NCBI GenBank assembly: GCA_043228905.1 | Contig: JBHGNT010000003.1 | Span: 3,472,001-3,536,000, forward strand | DNA: 64,000 nucleotides | Reading direction: 5' to 3' | Source: Azolla caroliniana | Lineage: Eukaryota > Polypodiophyta | Shown here: piece by piece, positions 47,521-59,113 of the stretch | How the letters are laid out: each line of letters begins with the position of its first letter | Numbering within the stretch: the stretch's first letter is position 1 | Notes under the pieces: model-generated | Databases searched by the model: none | What the model was told of the DNA's origin: nothing | What the model saw: only the letters and a program-made list of their open reading frames with translations | Translations under genes and position numbers: made by a program

Positions 47521-49964
47521 TTCGTAAATAATGGCTTTCATTACGAAAGAAAAAACACCACCGTGACTAACTTACAACAAACTATAGAACCCCTTCTATC
47601 TAGGGATCTAAAGAAAACTATGACACCAAACTCAATGCCACCCTACACACCAATTCAAATGGAGAATATGATCATATGTGACCTTGCAAAGTTCTCTCTC
47701 TTCCTGGTTGAGATTTCGTGACTTCTCTAGCATTGTCAATTGCCACAAAAGAAGTCCTTTTAACTTTAGAACATATTTTCTCACCCCCACTTGCGAATAA
47801 AAAATGAAGGCATTTCACATATTCCAACTGAACCATAGCCCCCAATACCTCAAGAACTCAAAAATAATTTGAGAATGAGGCATTGGTTCATTGTTCTCCA
47901 TATGTGCAAAAACCCAATTGAAGAAAGATAGACATACTCCAATTAGAGACATCCACACTAAATTGATACACCTCCAAACCATCCTTGCCATCGGGCATGA
48001 AATAAATCAATGCCTACTATGTTCCAATTCTACCGAACAAAAGAAACACAATCCTTTAGTAATGTTTCTTTTTTTTAATGCATCCCCCAATGGTAAAGCT
48101 CCAATCATAACTCTCCAAACAAATACCTTGGCTCGTAGCATTAATCGAGAACACCAACCTGCCTTGATCACATGAAACCACCAAGTAATGGGCTTATGAA
48201 ACCCCCATATCTTTATAACCGTTCCTTCTAACCACTTATGTTTGTTAATCAACGTGTGATAAGCAACCTTCGGTGATCATAGTCAATCTCTTATTTCCAA
48301 CAAACCTCCAATCAAGCTCTTGAGCTCGCCCATCTAAATCAGGAATTGGCTCATAAGAAGATAGTATTTGTTGCAACTTATCCCGAATAAAGGTATAACC
48401 TTTTGGAATACGAAATGTTGATTTGATTGTTCGAAATGCCATTAATCTTCTTTGTGACACCAACATAACATCCTTAATTGTTGCCAAACCCAACCTAGCC
48501 ATCTGATTAAATTGAAGGTTAAAAATTTGCTTACCTTCCCACTTCAACAACCTTGATGTTGCCAAAACCTCCATTTGTGATGAATTGGCACATCCCCTTT
48601 CTTGTGGGGGATGCCATTCCACAAAATCCAACATACTTTGCCATGATGTCAACAAATGATCAACTATCATAGACAATGTACATTTGACATCCCTATCAGA
48701 ATTAATTACATTTCACCAATTTGCTTCAACCTTCATGTTTCCAAGCTTTATTCCGTTCTTCTCTATAAAGTATGCCACCATTTCTGTCCAAAGTTGTACA
48801 CCTTAAAACATAAATCGAATGAAAGTAAATCAGCGAGCCACCATATGCTCATATAGATTTAATATTGATGCCCTGCCAAGATGCTTCAGTGTACAAACAT
48901 GATCCCATGCCAACCACGACAAGGCACTTTTCCCTTTTCTTTTCCATAACAACATTCACATCGAGTGTGTTAATATTTTAAGAGTTTTCTTTGACCATGG
49001 GAGCAAAGGAAGATAATAAGATACCATAGAGACCATAATCGATTGGACCACCTTAAGTCGTACAAGAAAAGGCCAAAATTAAGACCTCCAATACATAAAC
49101 TTATCCTCCAACCTTTTGGACACCCACTCAATAAGTTTCACATGAGAAACTTCCACCCCAATTGGATATCCAAGGTGACGAAAAATCATACCACGATGTA
49201 CTATCCTTCCTTACCACCCCAACCCCAACACATCTTGTTTTGTACATGAAATGAGGACAGATTTATGTATATTAATTGTCAACCCTGAAGCATTTGAAAA
49301 CAATTCCCATACATCTCTTGTCTTACTAATATTTTCCCGAATAGGTGCCAAAAACATAATATGGTCATCTGCTAGAGCTTGAACAATACATGGCTTCCCT
49401 AATGGCAACCTTAGTCCAAGCAATTCTTCCTCCATGGCCATATTGTGTAACTTAACAAGAATAGGATGTGTCACAATAGTGAATAGTAAAGGACTTACCG
49501 GGCATCCTTGTCTAACTGACCTCCGAATAGAAATCAGTTGTGTTACTCCTCCATTAAACATCACATGTGAAACCGAACCCTCCCCTAATGTGTATATCAA
49601 CTTAGACATACGATCACCAAAACCCATATGAGACATCAATTGATTTATAAACGACCAATCCAGATTATCATAGGCTTTCTCGATATCCAATTGTAGCAAC
49701 ACCAATTCTTGCTTCGAATCCTTTGCATAGTCAATTGCCATTTGAACATTTAAAATATTATGTAAAATGTCTCTTTTTGCTAAAAACTCATATTGAGCAT
49801 TATGAATAATAGAAGGTAAAACCTTATGCAACCTATTGGCTATCACTTTTGCAAAAATCTTGTACATTCCCCCCATCAATGAAATAGGCCTCCATTGAGC
49901 AAAGGAAGATGGAGAAGGCACCTTTGGCAAAAGTTTTATCAAACCAATCTTCCAACAATGAGGC

Positions 49965-49968
<4 letters not shown>
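47521..49968 (-). pseudogene. L1-like LINE copy 1, 5'-truncated
   Basis: From the 49966 end: reverse transcriptase beginning within the fingers (WKIGLIKLLPKVPSPSSFAQ), GGMYKIFAKVIANRL, QLDIEKAYDNLDWSFI, RQGCPVSPLLF, and the catalytic ADD in VQALADDHIMF, then the C-terminal domain (48676-48007) with CFFCSVELEHSRH, the reverse-transcriptase zinc-binding motif. Several frameshifts. It is uninterrupted at the site where copy 2 carries the solo LTR, so it serves as the empty-site reference. Its 5' end abuts the (GA)n tail of copy 2. Confidence 0.9.

Positions 49969-50047
<79 letters not shown>
49969..50047. repeat. (CT)n run, 3' tail of LINE copy 2
   Basis: About 39 CT units without interruption. 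On the minus strand it is (GA)n joined to the 3' end of LINE copy 2 on one side and to the truncated 5' end of copy 1 on the other. Confidence 0.95.
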
Positions 50048-50049
<2 letters not shown>

Positions 50050-51589
50050 GTAAATAATGGCTTTCATTACGAAAGGAAAAACACCACCATGACTAACTTA
50101 CAACAAACTATAGAACCCCTTCTATCTAGGGATCTAAAGAAAACTATGACACCAAACTCAATGCCACCCTACACACCAATTCAAATGGCAAATATGATCA
50201 TATGTGACCTTGCAGAGTTCTCTCTCTTCCTGGTTGAGATTTTGTGACTTCTCTAGCACTGTCAATTGCCACAAAAGAAGTCCTTTTAACTTTAGAACAT
50301 ATTTTCTCACCCCAACTTGCGAATAAAAAATGAAGGCATTTCACATATTCCAATTGAACCATAGCCCCCAATACCTCAAGAACTCAAAAATAATTTGAAA
50401 ATGAGGCATCGGTTCATTGTTCTCCATATGTGCAAAAACCTAACTAAAGGAAGATAGACTTACTCATGTTAGAGACATCCACACTAAACTGATACACCTC
50501 CAAACCATCCTTGCCATCAGGCATGAAATAAATCGATGCCTACTATGTTCCAATTCTACCGAACAAAAGAAACACAATCCTTTAGTAATGTTTCTTTTTT
50601 TTAATGCATCCCCTAATGGTAAAGCTCCAACCATAACTCTCCAAATAAATACCTTGGCTCGTAGCATTAATCAAGAACACCAACCTGCCTTGATCACATG
50701 AAACCACCAAGTAATGGGCTTATGAAAACCCAATATCTTTATAACCCTTTCTTCCAACCACTTATGTTTGTCAATCAACTTGTGATAAGCAACATTCGTT
50801 GAGATCATAGTCAATCTCTTATTTCCAACAAACCTCCAATCAAGCTCTTGAGCTCGCCCATCTAAATCAGGAATTGGCTCATAAGAAGATAGTATTTGTT
50901 GCAACTTATCCCGAATAAAGTTATAACCTTTTGGAATACGAAATGTTGAACTTATTGTTCGAAAAGCCATTAATCTTCTTTGTGAAACCAACATAGCATC
51001 CTTAACTGTTACCAAACCCAATCTAGCCATCCGATTAAATTGAAGGTTAAGAATTTGGTTACCTTCCCACCTCAACAACCTTGATGTTGCCAAAACCTCC
51101 ATTTGTAATGAATTGGCACATCCCCTTTCTTGAGGGGGATGCCATTCCAAAAAATCCAACATACTTTGCCAAGACGTCAACAAATGATTAACAATCATAG
51201 ACCCTGTACATTTGACATCCTTATCATAATTAATTACATTCCACCAATTCGCTTCAACCTTCATGTTTCCAAGCTTTATTCTGTTCTTCTCTATAAAGTA
51301 TGCCACCATTTCTGTCCAAGGGTGTACACCTTCAAACATGAATCGAATGAAAGTAAATCGACGAGCCACCATATGCTCATATAGATTCAATATTGATGCC
51401 CCACCAAGACGCTTCGAAGTACAAATGTGATCCCATGCCAACCATGACAAGGCACTTTTCCCTTTTCTTTTCCATAACAACATTCACATCGAGCGTTGTC
51501 GTGTGGTTTTTCACACAAAATATGAAAACTAGTAAAATAATTATTTAAGATTAGCTTAATGTATTCATATAGATAGGTGTCTTCAAGAG

Positions 51590-51800
51590 TTTCATAGCGT
51601 ATTTTACTACGCATGAAACAGATAAACAAGTATCAAGCTATGTGAGTATGAAGTTTCAAGAATTTCATAGTGTATTTTACTACGCATGAAACAGATAAAC
51701 AAGTATCAAGCTATGTGAGTATGAAGTTTGAAGAGTTTCATAACATATTTTACTACGCATAAAACGGATAAACAAGTATCAAGTTATGTGAGTGTGAAGT
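51590..51800. repeat. Three tandem repeats, about 71 bp, in the solo LTR
   Basis: AGTTTCATA, TTTTACTACGCATGAAAC, GATAAACAAGTATCAAGC and ATGTGAGTATGAAGTTT recur in order three times. Confidence 0.85.
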
Positions 51801-51959
51801 TTGAAGAAAAGAAAAGAAAAGACAAAATTGTGAGATATCCCACATAGATAGGACAACATTAGAACCCATAATATATAAGGGAAACCAAATCATATTTATT
51901 CTATCAATGTGTGGAGCATAGAATGTTCAAGGTGACTTGGGCTACACTATGTGGTGTGC

Positions 51960-52510
51960 ACACTTTGGATGTACGTGCGTCTACATTGTTGCGTGGATGT
52001 TTTCGGAAGTACGTGCACATGGACATCTTCGGATGTACGCGCTTGTGCAAGTTTCGGGCGTACGTGTGGACGTTTCGGATGGACGCGTGTGTGTGCACGC
52101 ACGCATGCGTGGATGTACGCGTGGACGTTTTGGACAGACGCGTATGTGCGACGTAGACGCGTGTGTGCGCATGCGCGCATGCGTGGATGCATACACTACG
52201 GCGCAGACGAGACTTTTTGTGCGCGGATGCGTATACGGTGCGGGTTGGGCGCGCGCGCGTGGATGCGTACACTACGGCGCGGACGCGTGTGTGCGCATGC
52301 GTGGATGCATACACTACAGCGCGGACGAGACTTTTTGTGCGCGGATGCGTATACGGTGCGGGTTGGACGCGCGCGCGTGGATGCGTACACTACGGCGCGG
52401 TCGGGACGTGCGCATGCGTGGATGCGTACACTACTACGTGGTCGAGACTTTTGCGCGCTGACGCGTCTACGATTTGGTTGCGACGCATGTACGGATTGCG
52501 CACGGGCTAA
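51960..52510. repeat. GC-rich, CpG-rich minisatellite (about 117-bp units)
   Basis: Built of GCGTGGATGC(A/G)TACACTAC, GCGCGGACG, GACTTTTTGTGCGCGGATGC and GGTGCGGGTTGG(G/A)CGCGC. GACGAGACTTTTTG occurs at 52207 and 52324, spacing 117 bp, a multiple of three, which keeps four or more frames open. The composition is sharply different from the AT-rich flanks. Confidence 0.9.
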
Positions 52511-54465
52511 ACTTTATGGATGATTGTGTCATTTGGCCGAATTATACGAACAATCGCATGCAACCAAAAGCCAAGGCCATGCAACTAAAAGTAAAAAGGC
52601 ATGCATCTAAAAATGGAAGCATGCAACTAAAAATAGAGGCTATCCGACTAAAAGTGGGCATGCAAAGTAACATTGGGGAGGAGGATCAACGAGGAGCTCG
52701 ATATATGTCCCATTTTTTCCCTCCTAGTTTTTTCTTTTTTCTTATTTTTTCCCCCTCTTCTTTCTTTTTCCCTCTCGGATTCGAGAAACAATTTATCTCA
52801 CATATTGATATCAAACTGCTAGCTGTGTTTACTTGATCTTTCTTGTAAAAAATTATCTCTCGTATTCATATCGGACCACTCCTTGCATGGTTGTTGGCTC
52901 CTTTCTTTGAAAAACTAATCTCTCATTTCCATACCCAACCCATTGTAACACGATTCTGAAATTATAAAGAATTGATTTTCTTTTGCAATAAACGAATGAT
53001 TTGTCTCTCCCTCTTGACTCATGCTTAAGACTTGCTTGTGTTGTTCATGTTGCTCTAAATCCTTCTAGTCTAGAACCCCGGCGGTTCCTCTCACGATCCG
53101 CACATAGTGACGGATTTTCACGACAACGTGTTAATATTTTAAGAGCTTTCTTTGACCATGGGAGCAAAGGAAGATAATAAGATACCATAGAGACCATAAT
53201 CGATTGGACCACCTTAAGTCGTACATGAAAAGGCCAAAATTGAGACCTCCAATACATAAACTTATCCTCCAACCTTTTGGATACCCACTCAATAAGTTTC
53301 ACATGAGAAACTTCCACCCCAATTGGATATCCAAGGTGACGACAAATCATACCACGATGTACTATCCTTCATGACCACCCCAACCCCAAAACATCTTGTT
53401 TTGTACATGAAATGAGGACAGATTTATGTATATTAATTCTAAACCCTAAAGCATTTGAAAACAATTCCCACACATCTCTTGTCTTACTAATATTTTCCCG
53501 TTAGGCGCCAAAAACATAATATGGTCATCTGCTAGAGCTTGAACAATACATGGCTTCCCTAATGGCAACCTTAGTCCAAGCAATTCTTCCTCCATGGCCA
53601 TATTGTGTAACTTAACAAGAATAGGATGTGTCACAATAGTGAATAGTAAAGGACTTACTGGGAATCCTTGTCTAACTGACCTTCGAATAGAAATCAATTG
53701 TGTTACTCCTCCATTAAACATCACATGTGAAACCGAACCCTCCCCTAATGTGTATATCAACTTAGACATACGATCACCAAAACCCATATGAGACATCAAT
53801 TGATTTATAAACGACCAATCCACATTATCATAGGCTTTCTCGATATCCAATTGTAGCAACACTAATTCTTGTTGAGACTCCTTTGCATAGTCAATTGCCA
53901 TTTGAACATTTAAAATATTATGTAAAATGTCTCTTTTTGCTAAAAACTCATATTGAGCATTATGAATAATAGAAGGTAAAACCTTATGCAACCTATTGGC
54001 CATCACTTTTGCAAAAATCTTGTACATTCCCCCCATCAATGAAATACGCCTCCATTGAGCAAAGGAACATGGAGAAGGCACCTTCGGCAAAAGCTTGATC
54101 AAACCAATCTTCCAAGAATGAGGCATTTCCCCTGATGTCCGCACCTTCTGAAATAAAATCGTAAAAGGCCCCTTTAACTTAATCACATATTTCTTAAAGA
54201 GTTCATGTGTTAATCCATCCCACCCAGGACTCTTATCATTAGCAAGATGTGACATGACATGTTCCACCTCATTCTCTGAAATATTAGCATCTAATGATTG
54301 TGCCACATCATGCGATACATGATTTTTCACTCCATTAAAAAATACATCTCTATCCTTTTTAACATTATCATCGATACACACTTGTACATCCAACAATTGT
54401 GTATAATATTCTATGCATTTCTTCACAATTTCTTGAGGATCGGAACACAATTTCTTGAGGATCGG

Positions 54466-54987
54466 GATGTAAGTGAGATGAAAAATGTATGTACAACGAA
54501 GTCATGGGCCGATGTATGTGGTGGGGATGTGCTAACAAACTCATCTAATATGCATGTGATGCATCAAGAGAAGAATATAGAAAGCATAGATGTCCGAGAA
54601 TTGAAAGAACGTGAACAACGATCAAAGAACATTGTCGTCCGTGGGATTAAAGAAGAGAGTATGCAAACACCCGCATCCCTTGGAAATGCCATTGGTGAAC
54701 TTTTTAGCATGCATTATGGGATGTCAGATGTGAATGTATATGGGGCACACCGAGTTGGGAAACATGGTGTTACTCACTCCGGAGAAAGGCCTATTGTATG
54801 CACAATGACAGATGATACAAAGTGGCAGATCATACTCGAAAATAGTTGGGTATACCTCAAAGGTATGCAATGCTTTGTGAGTGAAGATCGTACTATCTCA
54901 CAACAAAATGCTCACCGTAAAGCATATGAAGAAAGATTGAAAATTAAGGTTAAGGACGTGCCTAAAGATGGAAATGTAGGCAAATAG
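54466..54987 (+). pseudogene. L1-type ORF1 fragment
   Basis: Plus-strand frame reading ELKEREQRSKNIVVRGIKEE, VNVYGAHRVGKHG, ERPIVCTMTDDTKWQIILEN and FVSEDRTISQQNAHRKAYEE, the pattern of the RNA-binding (RRM-like) ORF1 protein of L1-type LINEs. It lies head to head with LINE copy 2, and the junction carries a 22-bp tandem duplication (CACAATTTCTTGAGGATCGG at 54424 and 54446). It has no start codon at the natural position and is truncated by the LTR at 55018. Confidence 0.75.
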
Positions 54988-55017
54988 GGACACGTGATCT
55001 ATGAGACTAACCCACGC

Positions 55018-55592
55018 TGTCGTGAAGAAAACCGTCCCCAGGCGCAAACCATGTATAGTGTGTGTGAACCGGCCCTTACACGTGGGCACGTCCCTTGTTG
55101 TATAGTAGATAGGTAGGCACAAAGGTCAAATCCTAGGTAGCAATATTCTATAGGGGAAAATCGAGGGGTATCTCTGTCTAAAAGGACAAAGAATTAATGT
55201 GATGTAAACGGGGTGAAGTGGCCTCCCTCCTTGAGCTATAAAAGAGAGGGAGACGGGGGAGAGAGGGGATCACGCGCTAGGGGGGGACGAAGTGCTGTCG
55301 GACTGGGACCGAGCTCTTCTTCTCTGTCATTCTCCATAGCTTTCTTTTGCACAGGTTCTCAAGAGGCTGATCCTGCTCCGTGGAACGCCTGTGTGCTTCC
55401 AGCAGAATCTCCATCTTGCTCTCTTGTGTGTGTGGGTGATCAGGCGCCGACATCCATCTCGCTGACCTGGTCGGCTGTAACCGTTCGAGTCGTCTGCACA
55501 TATTTATATACATACGCTAATGTTCTCAACTCGTGTCTCCTGTGTGGTTGGGCCGCGTCCCCATGTGCTTCTTCGTCTATACGTGCGCGAGC

Positions 55593-55640
<48 letters not shown>

Positions 55641-55709
55641 ACCTATTCCTCGGTCCAAGACCCCAGTGGTCCCGCCTTGTTCTCCACGCACACGCGTAAC
55701 AACGCGACA
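55018..55709 (+). mobile_element. 5' LTR of a Ty3-type element
   Basis: Starts TGTCGTGAAGAAAACC and ends ACGCGACA. CTATAAAAG at 55236-55244 is a clear TATA box; a (CT)n run lies at 55591-55634. Sequence is GC-richer than the flanks. A gag-pro frame follows. No 3' LTR partner was found in the window. Confidence 0.8.
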
Positions 55710-55735
55710 TATTTGGTGAACCCGACGTGAACAGG
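55710..55735 (+). other. Putative primer-binding site of the Ty3-type element
   Basis: TTTGGTGAACCCGACGTG lies two or three bases after the LTR end. The TGGTG start would pair with a CACCA tRNA 3' end; I cannot name the tRNA with confidence. Confidence 0.6.
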
Positions 55736-55752
55736 CGGCAGAGGAGTAGAAG

Positions 55753-57635
55753 ATGAGGGGGTCAGACCTTGCAGAAGTCATGGCTTCGGCTGTAGACCGT
55801 ATAGTGAGTGTGCGTGAAGGCACCGGCACCCTTGATAGGGCTATCGAGGCAGTTGTCGGTACGATCGGCCGGTTTAGTGGGAAGGATGCCACGAGCTACT
55901 TGGCGTCCTACCGGGCTGAGATGGTAATGAGGGACATTCTGGAAGAGAGGCGTCTAGCCGGATTCCCTCGAGTGGCGATGCCGGGTATCCATACGGAGGT
56001 GCTCGAGGTACGGGCCGAGAGCCGGACCTGGGAGGAGTTCGAAGGTCGGCTCCTCAAAAGATACGGGCTTGAAGATGCGCTTTGACTTTCGAAGCGGGAC
56101 TTCATGGAGTGGGTGGAGACCCCTGACAAAGGAAGGAATGCGTCAGTGCTCCTTCGGGAGTTTGAGGAACGCTTCGCGTGCCTCTCGGTGCTTGACCGGA
56201 CCGTTCTGGACACAAGCCGTGTCCTATTGTTTGTTAAGTCGGTTGACGAGCGGGATCGGGAGCAGGTAGGCCTCCTATTGGAGACTGATGACGGGCTGAC
56301 GGCCGACTGGGCCGTGGTGAAAAGGGTTTGTGGCCGTTTCGACAAACGGCGGGAATGGGTTGACAAAGGATCGACAAGGGCGGGCCCTGTCGCAGCAAAG
56401 AAGCTTGAGCCAACACCACCAACGCGAAGGGAAGAGATCCGAGATTGGCTCGAGACCGGGTCGGCTTCAACCGGCATGGTCAAGGGCTCGTCCGGGGGAG
56501 CAACTCTGGAGGAGCTGATGCGGATGGTAAAGGATCTCCAGATCGCCCAGGCACAGAGGGATGGTGGTGAACAGGCCCGTGACCGACGACCTCTAGCTGA
56601 AAACAGGTGCATGTGGTGTGACGCGGTTGGGCACATCCGAAAGGACTGCGGGGACTTCGCCGAGGTGATGAGAAGCAATGTGGTGTACCTGTGGAACGGT
56701 CGGGTGCACGCCAGCGAGACCCGAAGGGCCCTGAACTTGAACGTCGGGCGAGGGGGTATGAAAAGGCTGATGGAGGAGGCGGCGACTCGTCACGCGGAGA
56801 CCGTCCACTACTCGGCGTCAGCTGGTATTCGGGTCGGAGGTGGCGAGGCCCCGAAGAAGAACAAAGCTGGGTTCTGGCCGACGATGCTGGAAGGCCTTGC
56901 CGGGGCACGGTTGAGGAAAGAAGAGGTGGACCGCGCGGAGAAACGGGTCCGGGAGGTAACCCGATGGAGTGACCCGGTGGAAGAAAAGACGGGCTTCGTC
57001 GAAGCCGCTTATCAAAACTACGAGGCTCTGGTGGAGGACAAGTGGGTAGGGAAAACCGGAGGGGCCAAGCCCTCGCAGCGATATGAAACTCGATTCGGGC
57101 AAAGACGGAATGAGGCCGTTGTAACCGGCGCCTAGGATAATCCCAAGAAGGGCGGGTACCGGCTAGGCACAGAAATCGAAAGATCCACGGACCTGCGAAA
57201 GGTCCTGGAAGAACGAATCCTCGACAGCAAGGTGGAGCTATCGCTGAGGGAAGTGTTCGGGATCGCCAAGAAGGAGTTCCATGACTCCATCGTAGACTTG
57301 GTGAAGAGAAAGAGGCTGTCGACAGAGACAGAACCGGAGAAGCCGGTGGAGGTGCGAACGACGCACATAGAGGACATGGCGCTGGAAGACGAGTTGGCGG
57401 AGAGCCACTATTCGAGGCCGCACTGGGCCAGAGCGACCACGGAGACCCCCGTGAAGATCGGAGATGTTCATGAACCAGTGGTGGCGTTGGTGGACCATGG
57501 TTCAGAAATCAATTTGATGTCCATGGACTTCTATAAGAAGGGAAAATGGTCGATCAACACCAAGCACGGGTGGAAAATACGGGTGGCGACACATGCCACC
57601 GAAGAACTGCATGGAGCCTGCCTGAAGGGGGATAG
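55753..57635 (+). pseudogene. Ty3-type gag-protease, nearly open
   Basis: A single frame runs from ATG 55753 to about 57635 with only two in-frame stops, TGA at 56083-56085 (a CGA to TGA change would explain it) and TAG at 57133-57135. Visible parts: an N-terminal gag region (about residues 1-250), a coiled Leu-rich stretch near LEELMRMVKDLQIAQAQ, a zinc knuckle CMWCDAVGHIRKDC (C-x2-C-x4-H-x4-C, about residue 286), a basic region, and a retropepsin-like site VVALVDHGSEINLM (about residue 575) where Asp-His-Gly stands in place of the usual Asp-Thr/Ser-Gly. RT, RNase H and integrase are absent; sequence changes to another LTR at 57636. Codon use is GC-richer than the surroundings. A decayed relative lies at 31810-32945. 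Confidence 0.85.
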
Positions 57636-58106
57636 TGTCATGATAACAGTCACATCATGCATCGAAAGGATCATGACACTGACATTATGACTCGAAAGGA
57701 TTTGAACCCACGACCTTGTTGTACACATGTTAAATCTTTAACCATTGTATTAATATTCTTATATGTATAGTCGCTAGAATATGAAATCTAATATCATAGG
57801 AATATTCTATATTACTCTACATTCTAGAATGACCTAGAATATTCTAGAGTGTTCTATACCACTAGAACTTTCTAGAATACTCTAGAGATCTTCTAGATTA
57901 CTCTACATTCTAGGATAACCTAGAATATTCTAGAGTGTTCTCTATTACTTATAAATAGGGATCTACCACCCATCCCAAACCTAAATTGGTTCAACGCCAT
58001 TTTGTAGCCTACTCTTTGTAATCCATTTTATGCTTCAATATAATAATTCTCTTTCAATTATCTCTCTATCTCTTTTTCTCTCTCTTTCTCTCTCTCAGTC
58101 TTGACA
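57636..58106 (+). mobile_element. 5' LTR of a second Ty3-type element
   Basis: Starts TGTCATGATAACAG and ends CAGTCTTGACA. It has CTTATAAATAGGG (about 57949-57961), repeated TCTAGAATATTCTAGAG blocks at 57795-57935 and a pyrimidine-rich 3' end. Near the 5' end an antisense tRNA-like module (57752-57690; B box GGGTTCAAATCC) is present. GGGGATA occurs on both sides (57628-57634 and 58107-58113), which may be chance. Confidence 0.65.
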
Positions 58107-58112
58107 GGGGAT

Positions 58113-59113
58113 ATGCAACAAATCACTTTAGAAAAACAACAAATGCAACAACAACATGGGGAGTTAGCGTTACGGGTACAACAACTTGAAGCAGCGTTGC
58201 AACAACAAGGATCAAGTCCCCAAGGATTTCATAAAGAGCCCAAGATTGGACTTCCAGTGAAATTTGATGGAACGCGATCGCAATTCCAGGGATTCCTTAA
58301 TCAAGTACGCTTAGTCATCCAGATGCATCCTTCCCGATATCCCACTAATGCATCTCGAGTCGGCCTAATAGGCACGTTACTTAGCGGCTCAGCCTTGGCA
58401 TGGTTCGCTCCGCTTCTAGAAAAACAATCGCCCTTGCTTAATGACTTTGAAGGTTTTATTAGTGAGTTTAAAGCCTGCTTTGGAGATACCGACAACATCA
58501 GGACAACGATCAACAAAATCCGAAGATTGCGTCAAGGCGATCGTCCAGCCTCTGCCTAGCGACGGATTTCCGTCTACTCACCTCAGATATCCCCTGGGAT
58601 GATCAGGCCCTCATGGAGCAGTTTCACTACGGCTTGCGCAACGATGTCAAAGACTTGCTTTTAACCTTCCCCGAAGAACCAAAGTCTCTTACGAAGGCAA
58701 TCAGTCGAGAGGTCCGATGCGACAACCGCCTTTTCGAACGGTGTTCGGAACGTCAGTTACAAATACCACGCTCTCGGCCGGAACCCACATACGCCTCAGT
58801 CACGGCTAAACCGTTTGCACACGACGTACCTCAAGCCAATATTCCGACACCGATGGAGATCGACACCATGCGTCGACGCGGCCCATTATCGGAAGAAGAA
58901 AAGCAACGACGACATGTCAATCGATTATGTCTTTATTGCGGTGGACTAGGGCATATCGCCATCAATTGTCCCCATAGGCCAAGAAGACAGGTAAATCAAA
59001 TCGTCGCCTGTACTAAACCCGAGTCAATTCTTCCTTTCAGAGTGTCTGATAGTATTAATAGTATTACTTCTCTCTTCCTCTCTCGGGAATCTTACGCAGT
59101 CCCGTCCTCTTAG
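58113..59113 (+). pseudogene. Ty3-type gag with one frameshift
   Basis: A Gln-rich coiled start (residues 1-40), a gag capsid-like domain (LPVKFDGTRSQFQGFLNQV, LIGTLLSGSALAWFAPLLEK, FKACFGDTDNIRTTINKIRR), a one-base frameshift near 58555, then WDDQALMEQFHYGLRNDVKD, VRCDNRLFER and a zinc knuckle CLYCGGLGHIAINC. The pattern is that of gag from Ty3 chromoviruses of the type shared by fungi, animals and some non-seed plants (family knowledge). Protease, RT and integrase core do not follow. Confidence 0.85.

Larger units (their letters stand above)
51497..53125 (+). mobile_element. Solo LTR-type insertion (1629 bp) in LINE copy 2
   Basis: Starts TGTCGTG and ends CACGACA (7-bp inverted termini), flanked by GCGT and ACGT, and LINE copy 1 has the uninterrupted sequence at 48960, which proves insertion. 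It contains a GAGATATCCCACAT-type box and TATATAAGG at 51872-51880. No coding domain is credible; ORFs in 51904-52523 are minisatellite products. It could be a solo LTR or a small terminal-repeat element. Confidence 0.85.
50048..54445 (-). pseudogene. L1-like LINE copy 2, split by a solo LTR
   Basis: The reverse transcriptase is open at 54450-53446 (334 codons): DKSPGWDGL (thumb/fingers start), QLDIEKAYDNVDW, RQGFPVSPLLF (a Cys to Phe difference from copy 1) and LADDHIMF. After a frameshift the RT end continues at 53350-53130 (HLGYPIGVEV, SYYLPLLPWSKK), is cut by the insertion 51497-53125, and resumes at 51483 (LSWLAWDHICTSKRLGGASI) through 50671, then CFFCSVELEHSRHRFISC (50667-50464) and a 3' UTR to 50048. 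No endonuclease or ORF1 is joined, so it is 5'-truncated. Confidence 0.9.

Noticed and set aside
51904-52523. Several long overlapping ORFs on both strands, Arg/Cys/Met-rich
   Set aside because: They lie in the GC-rich 117-bp minisatellite, which keeps many frames open; no family motif.
55213-55719. 168-codon ORF in the Ty3 5' LTR
   Set aside because: Spans the TATA box and (CT)n run of an LTR; Ser/Leu repeats come from CT repeats.
56480-56908. Minus-strand ORFs (and 55908-56678) opposite the gag-pro frame
   Set aside because: Mirror frames of a GC-rich coding region; Ser/Arg/Pro-rich with no motif.
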